Shown here one piece after another: positions 8,307 to 17,111 of a stretch of 64,000 bases of DNA (the first letter of the stretch is position 1; every line of letters begins with the position of its first letter). Under the pieces are notes generated by a model. It saw nothing but the letters and a program-made list of their open reading frames with translations. It was not told where the DNA came from and ran no database searches. This DNA comes from Planctomycetaceae bacterium (lineage in GTDB: Bacteria > Planctomycetota > Phycisphaerae > SM23-33), in the NCBI GenBank assembly GCA_039680605.1, contig JBDKTA010000063.1, forward strand, positions 61,423 to 125,422, written 5' to 3'. A program made the position numbers and the translations under genes.

Positions 8307-10192
8307 GATGGCTGGCGACAATCGCTCTAAGCGCGTGTCTCTGCGCCCCCGCCGCGGCCGAGGAAACCGCCGACGGCATCCACCTTGATGGCGCCACCCA
8401 GCAAAGCAACTGGCCGTGGGTCGTCAACGACGGCGAGGGAAATCGCTGGGACCTGATGCCCAACGGTTCCATCGGCAACGGCAACGGCTCCAACTCCTAC
8501 AGCGGGGCGATGTACCTGCGCGCTAACGGGTCGGAGTTCAGCGCCAATGGCACGGCCGCGCTGAGCAAGGACGGCCGCGAGATCGAGATCGGCCCCTGGT
8601 CCATCGGGTCGTTCAGCGTCTGGCGGCGCATCTATATCGACCCCAAGAGCGGCTACTGCCGGTGGATCGACATTTTCGAGAATAAAACCGAGCAGCGCCA
8701 GACCGTCACGCTGGACTATCGCAGCATGACCAACTATCCGATGACGCTGTGCCAGACGTCGTCGGGCAAAGTCGGCGCCCCGACGCCGCAGGACTGGGCG
8801 ATCGCCACCGGCCACAACAACACCGGCGCCGAGGCGATGGTGCATGTGTACTCGTCGGAGTCGTCCAAGGTTCGCCCGCGCGTCACGTACAGCGCCGGCA
8901 GCAATCAGTTGCGATACGCCTTCAAGGCCTCGATCGGCCCGGGCAAGACCTTCGCCCTGTGTTTCTTCGAAACCCAGCACAAGCAGCACCCCCAAGCCGT
9001 CGCAGCGATGAAGGCGTTCGACCCGGCGGCAGAACTGCGGAAGATTCCCCTGCCCCTTCGGATGATCATCGCCAACATGGGCGCCCGCGTGCAGATGATC
9101 GGCCGCCTGGCCCTGCCGCGCGACGGGAAGAACGACCAGGTCTCCCTGGCCAACGGCGACCAGCTCATGGGCACGCTGCTCAACAAGACCTATTCCATCG
9201 AGACGATCTTCGGACGCCTGGACCTGCCCGCCGAGGACGTGGTCGGCATGGCCCGGCCCGCCGGCGACGACCCGCAGGTCATGCTGGCGCTGACGGACGG
9301 CCAGGTGGTAGCGGGAAAATTGCTCTCGGGCCCGCTGCAGTTGACAACCGTCACCGGCAGCAAAGTCAGCGTCGAGATCGACCGCCTGGCGTCGGCGTCA
9401 TACCGCCTTTCAAACGAGAAAGGCGAGACTTTTCCCGCCCTGCCCAGCGTTGTCGTGCTGCGCGGCGGACAGCGCCTGGCGTTCAAGCCCCAAAGCGCCG
9501 ACTTGACCTTTCAGACCGCCTACGGGTCCTTCAAGCTCGACCCCGCCGACGTGGCCGCCTTGCACATGGACACGCCCGACAGCGGTCTGCACCGGGCCGT
9601 CTTGACCAATGGCTCGACGCTCACGGGTCTGCTGACGGCCAAGAGCCAGACGCTGGCCCTGGAGCTCGAAAAGCCTCTCACGGTTGACATCGCCCTGATC
9701 GAGCAGATGCTCTTCAGCCGTGGGACGCCGGCTTCGGCGCCGCAGTGGCAGACGGCGGTCGTGCTGAGAAACGGCGACCGCCTCTTCGGGAGCATTGCCC
9801 AGGCGACAATCCCTGTGCAGACGGCATCCGGGTCGATATCGGTGACGCCCCAGGATATCGACCAGGCGCAGTTTACCGGCGACGAGCCCGCCAGCGTCCA
9901 GATCACCCTTCGCAGCGCCACCAGCGTCAACGGGCAGATCGCAATAGAGACGCTGCAGTTTGATCTGGGCTCAGGAATGAAACTCGCCCTGCCGGTGTCG
10001 CATCTGCGGTCGATTGCGGCTTCGAGGCAGACGACGCCCCCCGCTGCCGACTCCCCGGCCATTCCCGGAGACGATCTGCAGACCGAGACGCCCGACGCGA
10101 CCCCGCCGACAAAGGGACTCCGCCGCTCAATCCGCATGAGATCCGCCACTCAGCCCGTTACCGTGCCCGCCGTGCCCAAGATCGGCGGATAG
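8297..10192 (+). CDS. Secreted repeat protein, paralogue 2 (unknown function)
   Basis: The ATG at 8297 is preferred over the one at 8282 because GGGGAG sits just upstream and the protein then begins with a clean signal peptide (MRLRWLATIALSACLCAPAAA, likely cleaved after AAA). The 631-residue product parallels its upstream neighbour: NGSIGNGNGSNSYSGAMY matches SGNIGQGANNAYSGGMY, and CRWIDIFENKT matches ARWLEIFENNS. MGTLLNKTYSIETIFGRLDL matches the first repeat unit. It lacks the HEAT-like end and has a Pro/Thr-rich tail instead. The 10-nt overlap suggests translational coupling. Function unknown. Confidence 0.88.
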   Translation: MRLRWLATIALSACLCAPAAAEETADGIHLDGATQQSNWPWVVNDGEGNRWDLMPNGSIGNGNGSNSYSGAMYLRANGSEFSANGTAALSKDGREIEIGPWSIGSFSVWRRIYIDPKSGYCRWIDIFENKTEQRQTVTLDYRSMTNYPMTLCQTSSGKVGAPTPQDWAIATGHNNTGAEAMVHVYSSESSKVRPRVTYSAGSNQLRYAFKASIGPGKTFALCFFETQHKQHPQAVAAMKAFDPAAELRKIPLPLRMIIANMGARVQMIGRLALPRDGKNDQVSLANGDQLMGTLLNKTYSIETIFGRLDLPAEDVVGMARPAGDDPQVMLALTDGQVVAGKLLSGPLQLTTVTGSKVSVEIDRLASASYRLSNEKGETFPALPSVVVLRGGQRLAFKPQSADLTFQTAYGSFKLDPADVAALHMDTPDSGLHRAVLTNGSTLTGLLTAKSQTLALELEKPLTVDIALIEQMLFSRGTPASAPQWQTAVVLRNGDRLFGSIAQATIPVQTASGSISVTPQDIDQAQFTGDEPASVQITLRSATSVNGQIAIETLQFDLGSGMKLALPVSHLRSIAASRQTTPPAADSPAIPGDDLQTETPDATPPTKGLRRSIRMRSATQPVTVPAVPKIGG

Positions 10193-10248
10193 CGCCCTCG
10201 CTGGGTGCCATGGCGGCCGTTGTTCAGCCGCCATGTCTTCGAGCGGCC

Positions 10249-10359
10249 GGGTGGCATGGCGACACCAGTTTCACCGGGGTCGCCATGTTCGCTCAAGACA
10301 TGTTTTTCAAGCCCCATGGCGACTCGCATAAAACAACAACGCGTGTCGCCATGCCACCC
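10249..10359. repeat. Inverted repeat in convergent intergenic region
   Basis: A perfect 17-bp inverted pair, GGGTGGCATGGCGACAC (10249-10265) and its reverse complement GTGTCGCCATGCCACCC (10343-10359), flanks ~77 nt that hold further CATGGCGAC / GTCGCCATG arms. A related GTGCCATGGCGGC ... GCCGCCATG hairpin precedes it at 10206-10233. Similar arms occur at 17050-17110 and 28988-29024. The element separates the convergent genes ending at 10192 and 10383. Confidence 0.85.
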
Positions 10360-10382
10360 AACGTTTCTCTGAGAAACGGCAG

Positions 10383-11651
10383 CTACTTCCTTCCGCAGCA
10401 ACTCTTGAACTTTCGGCCGGACCCGCAGGGGCACGGATCGTTGCGGTTGGGGGCGGCCGCCCCGGGGGCGGGACGGGCGGGCTTGGCGGCTTTGCCTTCG
10501 CCGGCCAGTTTCGCCAGCGGCGGTGTCTTGCCGGCCTTGATGTACTCGGCCATCTGCGCCAGGATCGGCAGGGCGTGCGTGAAGAACGCCTTGTAGCCGT
10601 CGCAGAAATGGTTTACGCGTGCCGGGTCCGTGCCGATGGGCATGTGGTGCTTGGGGCATCCGCCGCGACAGAACTGCAGGAACTCGCAGGCGCGGCACGT
10701 GGCGGGCAGTTCGGTCTTGAGCAAAGCGAACTCGTCGAGCATCGCGTCGCGCACGAGGTCTTCCATCGGGCGGTCCATGATATTGCCCACTCGCCACTGC
10801 TTGTAGACGAAGTGGTCGCAGACGTACAGGTCGCCGTTCCACTCCAGCACGTGCGCATTGGCGCAGCGATCGGCGTAGCAGCAGGTGCTGGCCTGGCCAT
10901 AGATGATCTGGTGCAGCACGTTGTCGATCAGCCGCTCTGAAACGGTACCGACGTCGCGCGTGGCCCAGATCTCGAACACATCCAGCAGAAACCGCCCGAA
11001 CTGTTCGCCCGAGCACGAGAACGGCGTCGGCCGACCGTCGGGCGTTCGCTCGAGGATCGGGATGAACTGCAGGTACGCCACGCCGCGGTTGGTGAAGTAG
11101 CGGTAGATGTCGCCGGCGTGCGGGGCGTTGGCGCTGTTGAGCGTTACCAGCACGTTGAACTCGACCTTGTGCTTTCGCAGCAGTTCCAGCCCCGCCCACG
11201 CGCGGTGGAAGGTGGGGTTGTTGGCCTTGTCGCGGCGGAAGGTGTCGTGCCACTGCGGCGGGCCGTCGAGGCTCAGGCCAACCAGGAACTTGTGCTCGGC
11301 GAGGAACTCGCACCATTCGTCCGTCAGCAGCGTACCGTTGGTCTGCAGGGCGTTGGAGATGGTCTGCTCGCCGAGATTGTACTGCGTCTGCAGATCGACG
11401 GCCTTGCGGAAGAAGTCGATTCCAGCCAGCGTGGGTTCGCCGCCCTGCCATCCGAACTCACACTGCTGGGGCTGGGTCTGGATGTATTGGCGCGTGTAGC
11501 TGTCGAGCACGGCGTCGCTCATCATGAACTTCGTCGCGTCGGGGTACAACTCGCGCGGCTTGGCGGTGTAGTAGCAGTAGCAGCAATCGAGATTGCACGT
11601 CCCGCACACGGGTTTGCACATGATGTTGAACGGGCGGATGATTTCGGACAT
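10383..11651 (-). CDS. Anaerobic sulfatase-maturase-type radical SAM/SPASM protein with C-terminal SEC-C motif
   Basis: A 422-residue protein. The N-terminal radical SAM motif is TCNLDCCYCYY (CxxxCxxC). QGGEPTL, ALQTNGTLL and GLSLDGP are typical of anaerobic sulfatase-maturating enzymes, which oxidise Cys or Ser to formylglycine. The C-terminal SPASM cysteines are visible as CCYADRC, CDHF, CRAC, CRGGCPKHH and HFC. After a Lys/Ala/Pro-rich linker (~residues 375-400), the last ~20 residues are a SEC-C zinc motif (NDPCPCGSGRKFKSCC). No sulfatase gene is in the window, so the substrate is unknown. The start lacks a strong ribosome-binding site. Confidence 0.92.
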   Translation of the reverse strand: MSEIIRPFNIMCKPVCGTCNLDCCYCYYTAKPRELYPDATKFMMSDAVLDSYTRQYIQTQPQQCEFGWQGGEPTLAGIDFFRKAVDLQTQYNLGEQTISNALQTNGTLLTDEWCEFLAEHKFLVGLSLDGPPQWHDTFRRDKANNPTFHRAWAGLELLRKHKVEFNVLVTLNSANAPHAGDIYRYFTNRGVAYLQFIPILERTPDGRPTPFSCSGEQFGRFLLDVFEIWATRDVGTVSERLIDNVLHQIIYGQASTCCYADRCANAHVLEWNGDLYVCDHFVYKQWRVGNIMDRPMEDLVRDAMLDEFALLKTELPATCRACEFLQFCRGGCPKHHMPIGTDPARVNHFCDGYKAFFTHALPILAQMAEYIKAGKTPPLAKLAGEGKAAKPARPAPGAAAPNRNDPCPCGSGRKFKSCCGRK

Positions 11652-11673
11652 GCTCGCTATTCTAGCATATGCC

Positions 11674-11709
11674 TATGGAGTGCGGCAGCCTTAGCTGCCG
11701 CACTCCATA
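11674..11709. repeat. Perfect 16-bp hairpin between permease and radical SAM gene
   Basis: Arms TATGGAGTGCGGCAGC (11674-11689) and its exact reverse complement (11694-11709) enclose the 4-nt loop CTTA. The hairpin ends at the base next to the permease stop codon (11710-11712), so it could terminate the efflux operon, but there is no U-tract. It shares its arm with the inverted repeat at 5176-5265. Confidence 0.92.
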
Positions 11710-12984
11710 CTACTCATGGCGCAGGGCCTCGATGGGGTTGAGGTTGGCCGCGCGGAGTGCGGGGTAAAGGCCGCTGACCAGGCCCACCAGCACGGCCATC
11801 ATGAACGGCACGACGAGGGTGGCCGGGGTGACGATGGCGGTGAAGTCGATCCATCGCTCGATGATCAACGGGGCGAATCGACCGATGGCGATGCCGATCA
11901 GCCCGCCGACTGTGGTGAGCATCACCGCCTCGATAAGGAACTGGGCGATAATGTCGCGCTTCTTTGCCCCCAAGGCGCGGCGGACGCCGATCTCGCGCGT
12001 CCGCTCGGTAACGCTGGCGAGCATGATGTTCATGATCCCGATGCCTCCCACCACCAGCGATACCGCCGCAATCACTACCGACATCATGTTCCACAAGTGC
12101 ATCTGCTGCTTCTGCTGGGCGATCAGTTCCAGCGGGACGACCAGGTCATAGTCGCCGCTGTCGTGAAAAGCCGCCAGCAACCCCCGCGCGACGGCCGAAC
12201 CCTCGATAACCGACTGCTCGTTCTCCATCTGCATGATGATCTGGCTGAGTTCAACCTTCTCGATCGTGCGGCTGAGGCCGGTGACGCGGATGCTGACGTC
12301 GCCGAAGCGGTCCTGGTCGGCCGTCAGCGGGATGATGACGTTGTTTCCCGCCTCGTCGGCGCGTCCGGCCAGCGACGGCGGCAGGCGGTCCATCACCCCC
12401 ACCACCACGAACGGCTCGCCGTCGAGTGTGAGGACCTTTCCCAGCGGGTTCTCAAAGGCGAACATCCGTTCTGCGAGACTCGCCGTAACCACGCAGTGGG
12501 CCTTGTGCTCCTGCTTGTCCAGTTCCGTGATGAATCGCCCGGCCAGGATGTTCAGGCGGGCGACGTCGAGATACTCGGGCTCGGTGCCCACGGCCGCCAC
12601 CGTGAGATTCTGCCCTCGCACGTGGGTGTCCCGCAGTGAGACGCGTGCCACGACGCAGCGCGTGATGCCCGGAACGCTTCCCGAAAGCCTCGGCACGTCG
12701 CTGCGGAGCAATCCATAGGCGTTGATCTGGTTGCGTTCGCGCGAGGACCCGCCGGCAGTCTGGTCGGGCAGTTTGATCGTGTTGATAATGATGTTGTTGC
12801 TGCCCAGGGCGCGCAGGGTCATCGCCGCCTTGTGGGCGGCGCCGGCGTTGGCGGCAAGCATGATCACGACGCTGCAGACGCCGATGATGATTCCCAAGGC
12901 TGTCAGGATCGAGCGCACCACATGCACCGAGAGGCTGTGCAGCCCCAGCATGGCGATGTCGGTGACCTTGTGGAGGGCTTTCAT
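11710..12984 (-). CDS. MacB-type ABC transporter permease
   Basis: A 424-residue FtsX/MacB-family inner-membrane subunit. It has an N-terminal transmembrane segment (LTALGIIIGVCSVVIMLAANAG), a large periplasmic core (~residues 45-290) and three C-terminal FtsX transmembrane helices beginning near VVIAAVSLVVGGIGIMNIM, with the conserved RTREIGVRRALGA loop. Its start overlaps the ATPase stop by 4 nt (ATGA). It is the last gene of a four-gene efflux operon with an outer-membrane factor, an adaptor and an ATPase. By analogy with MacAB-TolC it exports drugs, peptides or lipids; the real substrate is unknown. Confidence 0.95.
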   Translation of the reverse strand: MKALHKVTDIAMLGLHSLSVHVVRSILTALGIIIGVCSVVIMLAANAGAAHKAAMTLRALGSNNIIINTIKLPDQTAGGSSRERNQINAYGLLRSDVPRLSGSVPGITRCVVARVSLRDTHVRGQNLTVAAVGTEPEYLDVARLNILAGRFITELDKQEHKAHCVVTASLAERMFAFENPLGKVLTLDGEPFVVVGVMDRLPPSLAGRADEAGNNVIIPLTADQDRFGDVSIRVTGLSRTIEKVELSQIIMQMENEQSVIEGSAVARGLLAAFHDSGDYDLVVPLELIAQQKQQMHLWNMMSVVIAAVSLVVGGIGIMNIMLASVTERTREIGVRRALGAKKRDIIAQFLIEAVMLTTVGGLIGIAIGRFAPLIIERWIDFTAIVTPATLVVPFMMAVLVGLVSGLYPALRAANLNPIEALRHE

Positions 12985-13691
12985 TGGAGGCAGTCCGTTT
13001 CGACGCGCCCGTCGCGCAGGCGGATGACGCGCTGGGCCCGCTGGGCCACGGCGTCTTCATGCGTGACCATAATGATGGTGCGCCCGCGGCGGTGCAGGTC
13101 GTCGAAGAGGTTCAGGATCTCCTCGGTCGTGCGCGAATCGAGATTGCCGGTGGGCTCGTCGGCCAGCAGGATCAGCGGGTCGTTGGCCAGCGCCCGCGCG
13201 ACGGCCACTCGCTGCTGCTGCCCGCCCGAGAGTTCCCACGGGCGGTGGTTCATGCGGTTGCCCAGGCCGACCATCTCCGCCAGTTCGCGGCTGCGCGGAT
13301 GGCGCTGGGCGCGTTTGACGCCCTGGTAGAACAGGGGCACCTCGATGTTGGCGGTCACCGTCAGCCATCGAATGAGATTGAAGCTCTGAAAGATGAACCC
13401 GATGCGCGTATTGCGGACGTCGCTGAGGCGGTTGTCGTCCATGCCCGAGACGTCCTGGCCGCCCAGAAAATACTGCCCGCCGCTGGGGCGGTCGAGGCAG
13501 CCCAGGATGTTCAGCAGGGTGCTCTTGCCCGAGCCGCTGGGGCCCATGATCGCCACGTACTGCCCCTGCGTGATGCGCAGGGACAGACCCTCCAGCGCCG
13601 CCACCCGCTGCAGACCGATGGAGTAGATCTTCGAAAGATCCTGTAAAACGACCAGGTCGTCCGGACCGGGTTGGCTTGCGATGGCCATCAT
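12981..13691 (-). CDS. ABC transporter ATP-binding protein (MacB/LolD type)
   Basis: A 236-residue ATPase with Walker A GPSGSGKST, Q-loop FIFQSFNL, signature LSGGQQQRVAVARAL, Walker B ILLADEPTGNLD and H-loop VTHE. The DEPTGNLDS context is typical of LolD/MacB/FtsE-type ATPases that work with FtsX-like permeases. It overlaps the adaptor gene upstream and the permease gene downstream by 4 nt each, so translation is probably coupled. Here ATPase and permease are separate chains, unlike E. coli MacB, where they are fused. Confidence 0.97.
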   Translation of the reverse strand: MMAIASQPGPDDLVVLQDLSKIYSIGLQRVAALEGLSLRITQGQYVAIMGPSGSGKSTLLNILGCLDRPSGGQYFLGGQDVSGMDDNRLSDVRNTRIGFIFQSFNLIRWLTVTANIEVPLFYQGVKRAQRHPRSRELAEMVGLGNRMNHRPWELSGGQQQRVAVARALANDPLILLADEPTGNLDSRTTEEILNLFDDLHRRGRTIIMVTHEDAVAQRAQRVIRLRDGRVETDCLQ

Positions 13692-15304
13692 GTTCCTCGC
13701 CCGGCAGGCTTCGATTTCGCCCCGGCCGGTTGGCTGGCCGGTTGCGAGGAAACGGCCTTGGCGCCCTTGCCCGAGGAGACATTCTCCGGCCGCGTCAACA
13801 GCACCTCGTCGCCCTCCTGGAGTCCTTTGCGGATCTCGACTCGCTGGTCGTTCATCAGTCCCTTGACGACGCTGACGCGTTCGATCTGCCCATTCCTGAC
13901 CCGCCGGACGAAGTGCCCGCTCTGCCCGTCCTGCGTGAAAACAGCCGAGATGGGCACCGACATCGCGTCGCTGAGCCGGGCGAGAATCATCTCGACCTGG
14001 GCGCGCGTTCCGGGCTTGAGGTCGGTCGGGGCCTCATCGAACTCGACGATGATGTTGAAGACCTTCTCGCCGCTGGACAGCCAGCCGCTCTGGCTGTCGG
14101 GCAGGGGCGAAACATGCATCACCCGCCCGCGCAGAGCCGGTTTGCCCGTCTGCGTCCGCGGGGTGATCAGTGCCTCGATGCCCGGCTTGACGTTGCTGAC
14201 GATCGACTCGAAGACCTTGGTCTCCACCTGCAGTGAGCCCATGTTGGGGATGATCATGATCTGCTGGCGCGGGCGGATCTCCTCCCCCACCGCCACCGTG
14301 ACGGGATTGCGCCAACTTCCGCTGTCATAGACCACCAGCCCGGGGCGGTCGGCCTTGACGATCAGGTCTTTGGCGCTTTCCTCCCGCTCCTGGAGTTTGC
14401 TCTTGCGCATCGCCAGGCTGCTCTTGGCCGACAGCGCCTGCGACTCGGCGACGAGGCGCTTGGTGCGGCTTTCCACTTCCGCCCGCACCAGCGCCAACTG
14501 CGCGTCGGCGACTTTGGTCTCAAAGGTCCGCTTCTGGCGAGGGTAGTCGAACTTCAGCAGGATGTCCCGCGCCCACTGGGCCTGCTGCAAGGCCAGTTTG
14601 AGCCGCTCCAGGCCCAGGCGGTCGGCCTCGATCTCATTGGCGCTGTAGGGGCTTTTCAACGCCGGGTCGGCGTTGACCTTGAGCTTGAAATCCAGCTTCG
14701 TCTGGGCCAGCTTCAGGTCGCGCTGGGCGATCTGAATGTCGCTTTCGGCCTTGGCCTTGGCGATGGGCCATTCCCCTTCGAGGTACTTCTGCAAATCCTG
14801 TTTGGCGTCCTCGACATCCTGCTTGGCCGTGCGGACGACATTGTCGGTTTCCTTGATGCAGAGCTTGTAATTTTCTTCCGCGGAGATGTTGGCCGTTTCT
14901 GCCGAGGCCACGTCGAGCTTAAGGTTGTCGATGCTCTCCATCAGCTCCTTGCACTCGAAGACCACGATGGTCTGCCCGTCCTCGACGCGGGCTCCCTCGG
15001 CGACCACTTCCTTGATAACTACCGGCCAGCGCAATTCGTTGGCAATGACTTTTCGATTGGCGGCACGGATCTCGCCCGACTCGGTCACCGAGATCACCAG
15101 CGGGCCGCGCGTGACTTTCGTCACCGGTCCCAGCGACGCCGGACCCTCGACCGTCCTGCCCAAGAGCAGCCAGCTGGCGATGGCCGCCGCGGCGAGGACC
15201 GGCGCCAGCAGCCACATCCGCCCGCGCGACGCCGCGGCTTTACTGGCCGAGGTAGTCGTACCGCTGGCGGAGGAGGTCAAACCGGAAGGGTTCTTTTCGC
15301 TCAT
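13688..15304 (-). CDS. Periplasmic adaptor (HlyD/MacA-like membrane fusion protein)
   Basis: A 538-residue protein with an N-terminal anchor (MWLLAPVLAAAAIASWLLLG, residues ~30-49) after a Ser/Thr/Ala-rich cytoplasmic tail. The long charged middle region (~residues 130-330) is predicted by eye to be coiled coil, longer than in typical MacA. A barrel and beta domains follow, containing VKPGIEALITPRTQTGKP and LKPGTRAQVEMILA. It should bridge the inner-membrane ABC permease and the outer-membrane factor. Its start overlaps the 3' end of the outer-membrane gene by 65 nt; an AAGGGCAG ribosome-binding site supports this start. Confidence 0.92.
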   Translation of the reverse strand: MSEKNPSGLTSSASGTTTSASKAAASRGRMWLLAPVLAAAAIASWLLLGRTVEGPASLGPVTKVTRGPLVISVTESGEIRAANRKVIANELRWPVVIKEVVAEGARVEDGQTIVVFECKELMESIDNLKLDVASAETANISAEENYKLCIKETDNVVRTAKQDVEDAKQDLQKYLEGEWPIAKAKAESDIQIAQRDLKLAQTKLDFKLKVNADPALKSPYSANEIEADRLGLERLKLALQQAQWARDILLKFDYPRQKRTFETKVADAQLALVRAEVESRTKRLVAESQALSAKSSLAMRKSKLQEREESAKDLIVKADRPGLVVYDSGSWRNPVTVAVGEEIRPRQQIMIIPNMGSLQVETKVFESIVSNVKPGIEALITPRTQTGKPALRGRVMHVSPLPDSQSGWLSSGEKVFNIIVEFDEAPTDLKPGTRAQVEMILARLSDAMSVPISAVFTQDGQSGHFVRRVRNGQIERVSVVKGLMNDQRVEIRKGLQEGDEVLLTRPENVSSGKGAKAVSSQPASQPAGAKSKPAGRGT

Positions 15305-16937
15305 GAATCTGCCCTTTCTCGTCGACGGAAAGCAGGCCCAGGCCGGCCAGAAAATTCAACCGCGTCGTCGTGTAGCTTACCAGGGCCGACGTCAGCCCGT
15401 CCTGGGCGCTCCGCAGGGCGTCTTCGGCCTCGAGCACGTCGCGGGCGGAAGCCTGCCCCTCGCGCTGCTGCAAAGCCGCCAGCGTGCGCCGCCGCCGGGC
15501 GATCTCGACATTTCGCACCTGCAGGTCGTAGCTGCGCTTGTTCTGCAGCAGCGCGCGGTACGCCCCGCGCACCTGGACGCGAACCTGGTCCTCGAACTCC
15601 GCCAGCGACCGCTGCGCCTGGTCCATGGCGATCACGGCAACGCGGTACACGTCGCGGTTGGGCACCTGGTCGATGTCGTAGTGCAGCGTCATGCTGTTGA
15701 CCATCGTGCGGCGGTTCCACTGGATCCTCTGGAACTTCCGCGGCTCAGTGCCGGTGGCGGACAGGTCCACCTCAACGTCCAATTGCGGCAGGAAGTTGTC
15801 CGCCGCCAGCGTCACGTCGCGCTGGGCGTCGCGATAGGCGGCACGCTGCACGGCCACATCCGGCCGGGCCGCCAGGGCCACGGCGATGGCGTCCTCTTCC
15901 TTGAGCCCCACCGCCGGCGTTCCGGTTTTGACCAAAGCCTCCAGCGCGCCGGGATAATCCAGCTCGACGTTCGTCAGGGCCGGAAGTCCCAGCGTTACCT
16001 TGAAGGCGTCCAGCGCGTCCTGGTAGCTCTGGCGGAGCTGCTGGTACCGCACCTGGGCGTTGAGGAGGTTCTGCTCGGCCTGGTCCAGTTGGATCCGCGA
16101 GACCTGCCCGCCCTCGACCAGCACCCGCGTGACCGCCACCGTGTTCTCCAGGCGCGAGATGTTCTCGATCTCGTTCTCGGCCTGGTCGCGCCGCTGGAGC
16201 ACGGAGTAGTACTGCTGCACGATCGAGGCTGCGAATGTCTGGCGGAACCGCGCGTAGGAAAAAACGTTGATCAGCAAGTTGCGCTCGAGGCGGTACTGTG
16301 GTTCATATGCCACGCCATTCCACGCCCCGCGCAGCAGCGGCTGCGTCACGTTGAGGTTCAGCAGCGAGCCGATCGGTGTGCCCTTGGTGCCCAGAAAATC
16401 CGTCGCCAGGTCGAGCGATGCCGCCGCGACCACCACGCCGCCGGTCATCAACCGCTGCGTCAGCGTCGGACCGATGCCCAGCGCGCCGGCCTCGGTGGTG
16501 CTGCCCTCGCCGATGCGCGTCTCGGAGGCGGACCCGTCGATGGATCCGGCCAGCAGCGGATAGTCCCAGGACCGCCGCGAACTGGCCACACCCAGGGCAT
16601 CGACGTAAAGCTGCTCCTTGCGGGTCTGCAGGTTCCGGCTGTTGCGGAAGGCGATCTGCAAGGACTCGTCAACGGTAAGCTGGCGGGGCTTGGGTTGGGC
16701 CGGGCCTGCCGCCTTGCCGTCGAGGGCGATCTGTCCGCCTTTGTCCTGGGTATAAGGGTCATAGGCGATATCGAAATCCTTCTTTTCGCCCAAGGCGCGT
16801 TTCTGTGCGGTGTCGACGGCGCCATAGGCGGACTTGTCGGCCTGGCTCACCCACCACTTGTGTCCACAACCGGCCACCGCCAGCGACAGAATCGTCAGCG
16901 TGAGGCCCCCGATGGCATTACCAGCATGGCACCGCAT
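15240..16937 (-). CDS. TolC-family outer-membrane efflux lipoprotein
   Basis: A 565-residue protein with a lipoprotein signal ending in SLAVAGC (Cys24). Two outer-membrane-efflux repeats follow, each with the pattern of a helical hairpin and beta strands: YVDALGVASSRRSWDYP and YQQLRQSYQDALDAFKVTLGLP in the first half, ARPDVAVQRAAYRDAQRDVTL and VRGAYRALLQNKRSYDLQ in the second. It is the first gene of the operon and would form the outer-membrane channel for the downstream adaptor and ABC transporter. CAGGAC lies upstream of the ATG. Confidence 0.94.
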   Translation of the reverse strand: MRCHAGNAIGGLTLTILSLAVAGCGHKWWVSQADKSAYGAVDTAQKRALGEKKDFDIAYDPYTQDKGGQIALDGKAAGPAQPKPRQLTVDESLQIAFRNSRNLQTRKEQLYVDALGVASSRRSWDYPLLAGSIDGSASETRIGEGSTTEAGALGIGPTLTQRLMTGGVVVAAASLDLATDFLGTKGTPIGSLLNLNVTQPLLRGAWNGVAYEPQYRLERNLLINVFSYARFRQTFAASIVQQYYSVLQRRDQAENEIENISRLENTVAVTRVLVEGGQVSRIQLDQAEQNLLNAQVRYQQLRQSYQDALDAFKVTLGLPALTNVELDYPGALEALVKTGTPAVGLKEEDAIAVALAARPDVAVQRAAYRDAQRDVTLAADNFLPQLDVEVDLSATGTEPRKFQRIQWNRRTMVNSMTLHYDIDQVPNRDVYRVAVIAMDQAQRSLAEFEDQVRVQVRGAYRALLQNKRSYDLQVRNVEIARRRRTLAALQQREGQASARDVLEAEDALRSAQDGLTSALVSYTTTRLNFLAGLGLLSVDEKGQIHERKEPFRFDLLRQRYDYLGQ

Positions 16938-17039
16938 GTCCTGACAATTAAACCACTACGCAGAGCGTGCGACATGCGCCAAATTGTGAAATTTTCACGC
17001 GGGCGTGTTAACGGATCGCAGAGCAAGCATGACTGCTGC

Positions 17040-17111
17040 TGGGCTGAGACCATGGCGACCCGCTGCGCGTGTCGCCATGCCACCCGTCGGCTGCGTGTGT
17101 CGCCATGCCAA
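17040..17111. repeat. CATGGCGAC/GTCGCCATG palindromic repeat
   Basis: CATGGCGACCC pairs with GTGTCGCCATG, and a second GTGTCGCCATG arm follows. The element lies between the RNase R stop and the TolC-type gene start (174-nt gap). It belongs to the same family as 10249-10359. Nothing else is recognised in this gap. Confidence 0.75.
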
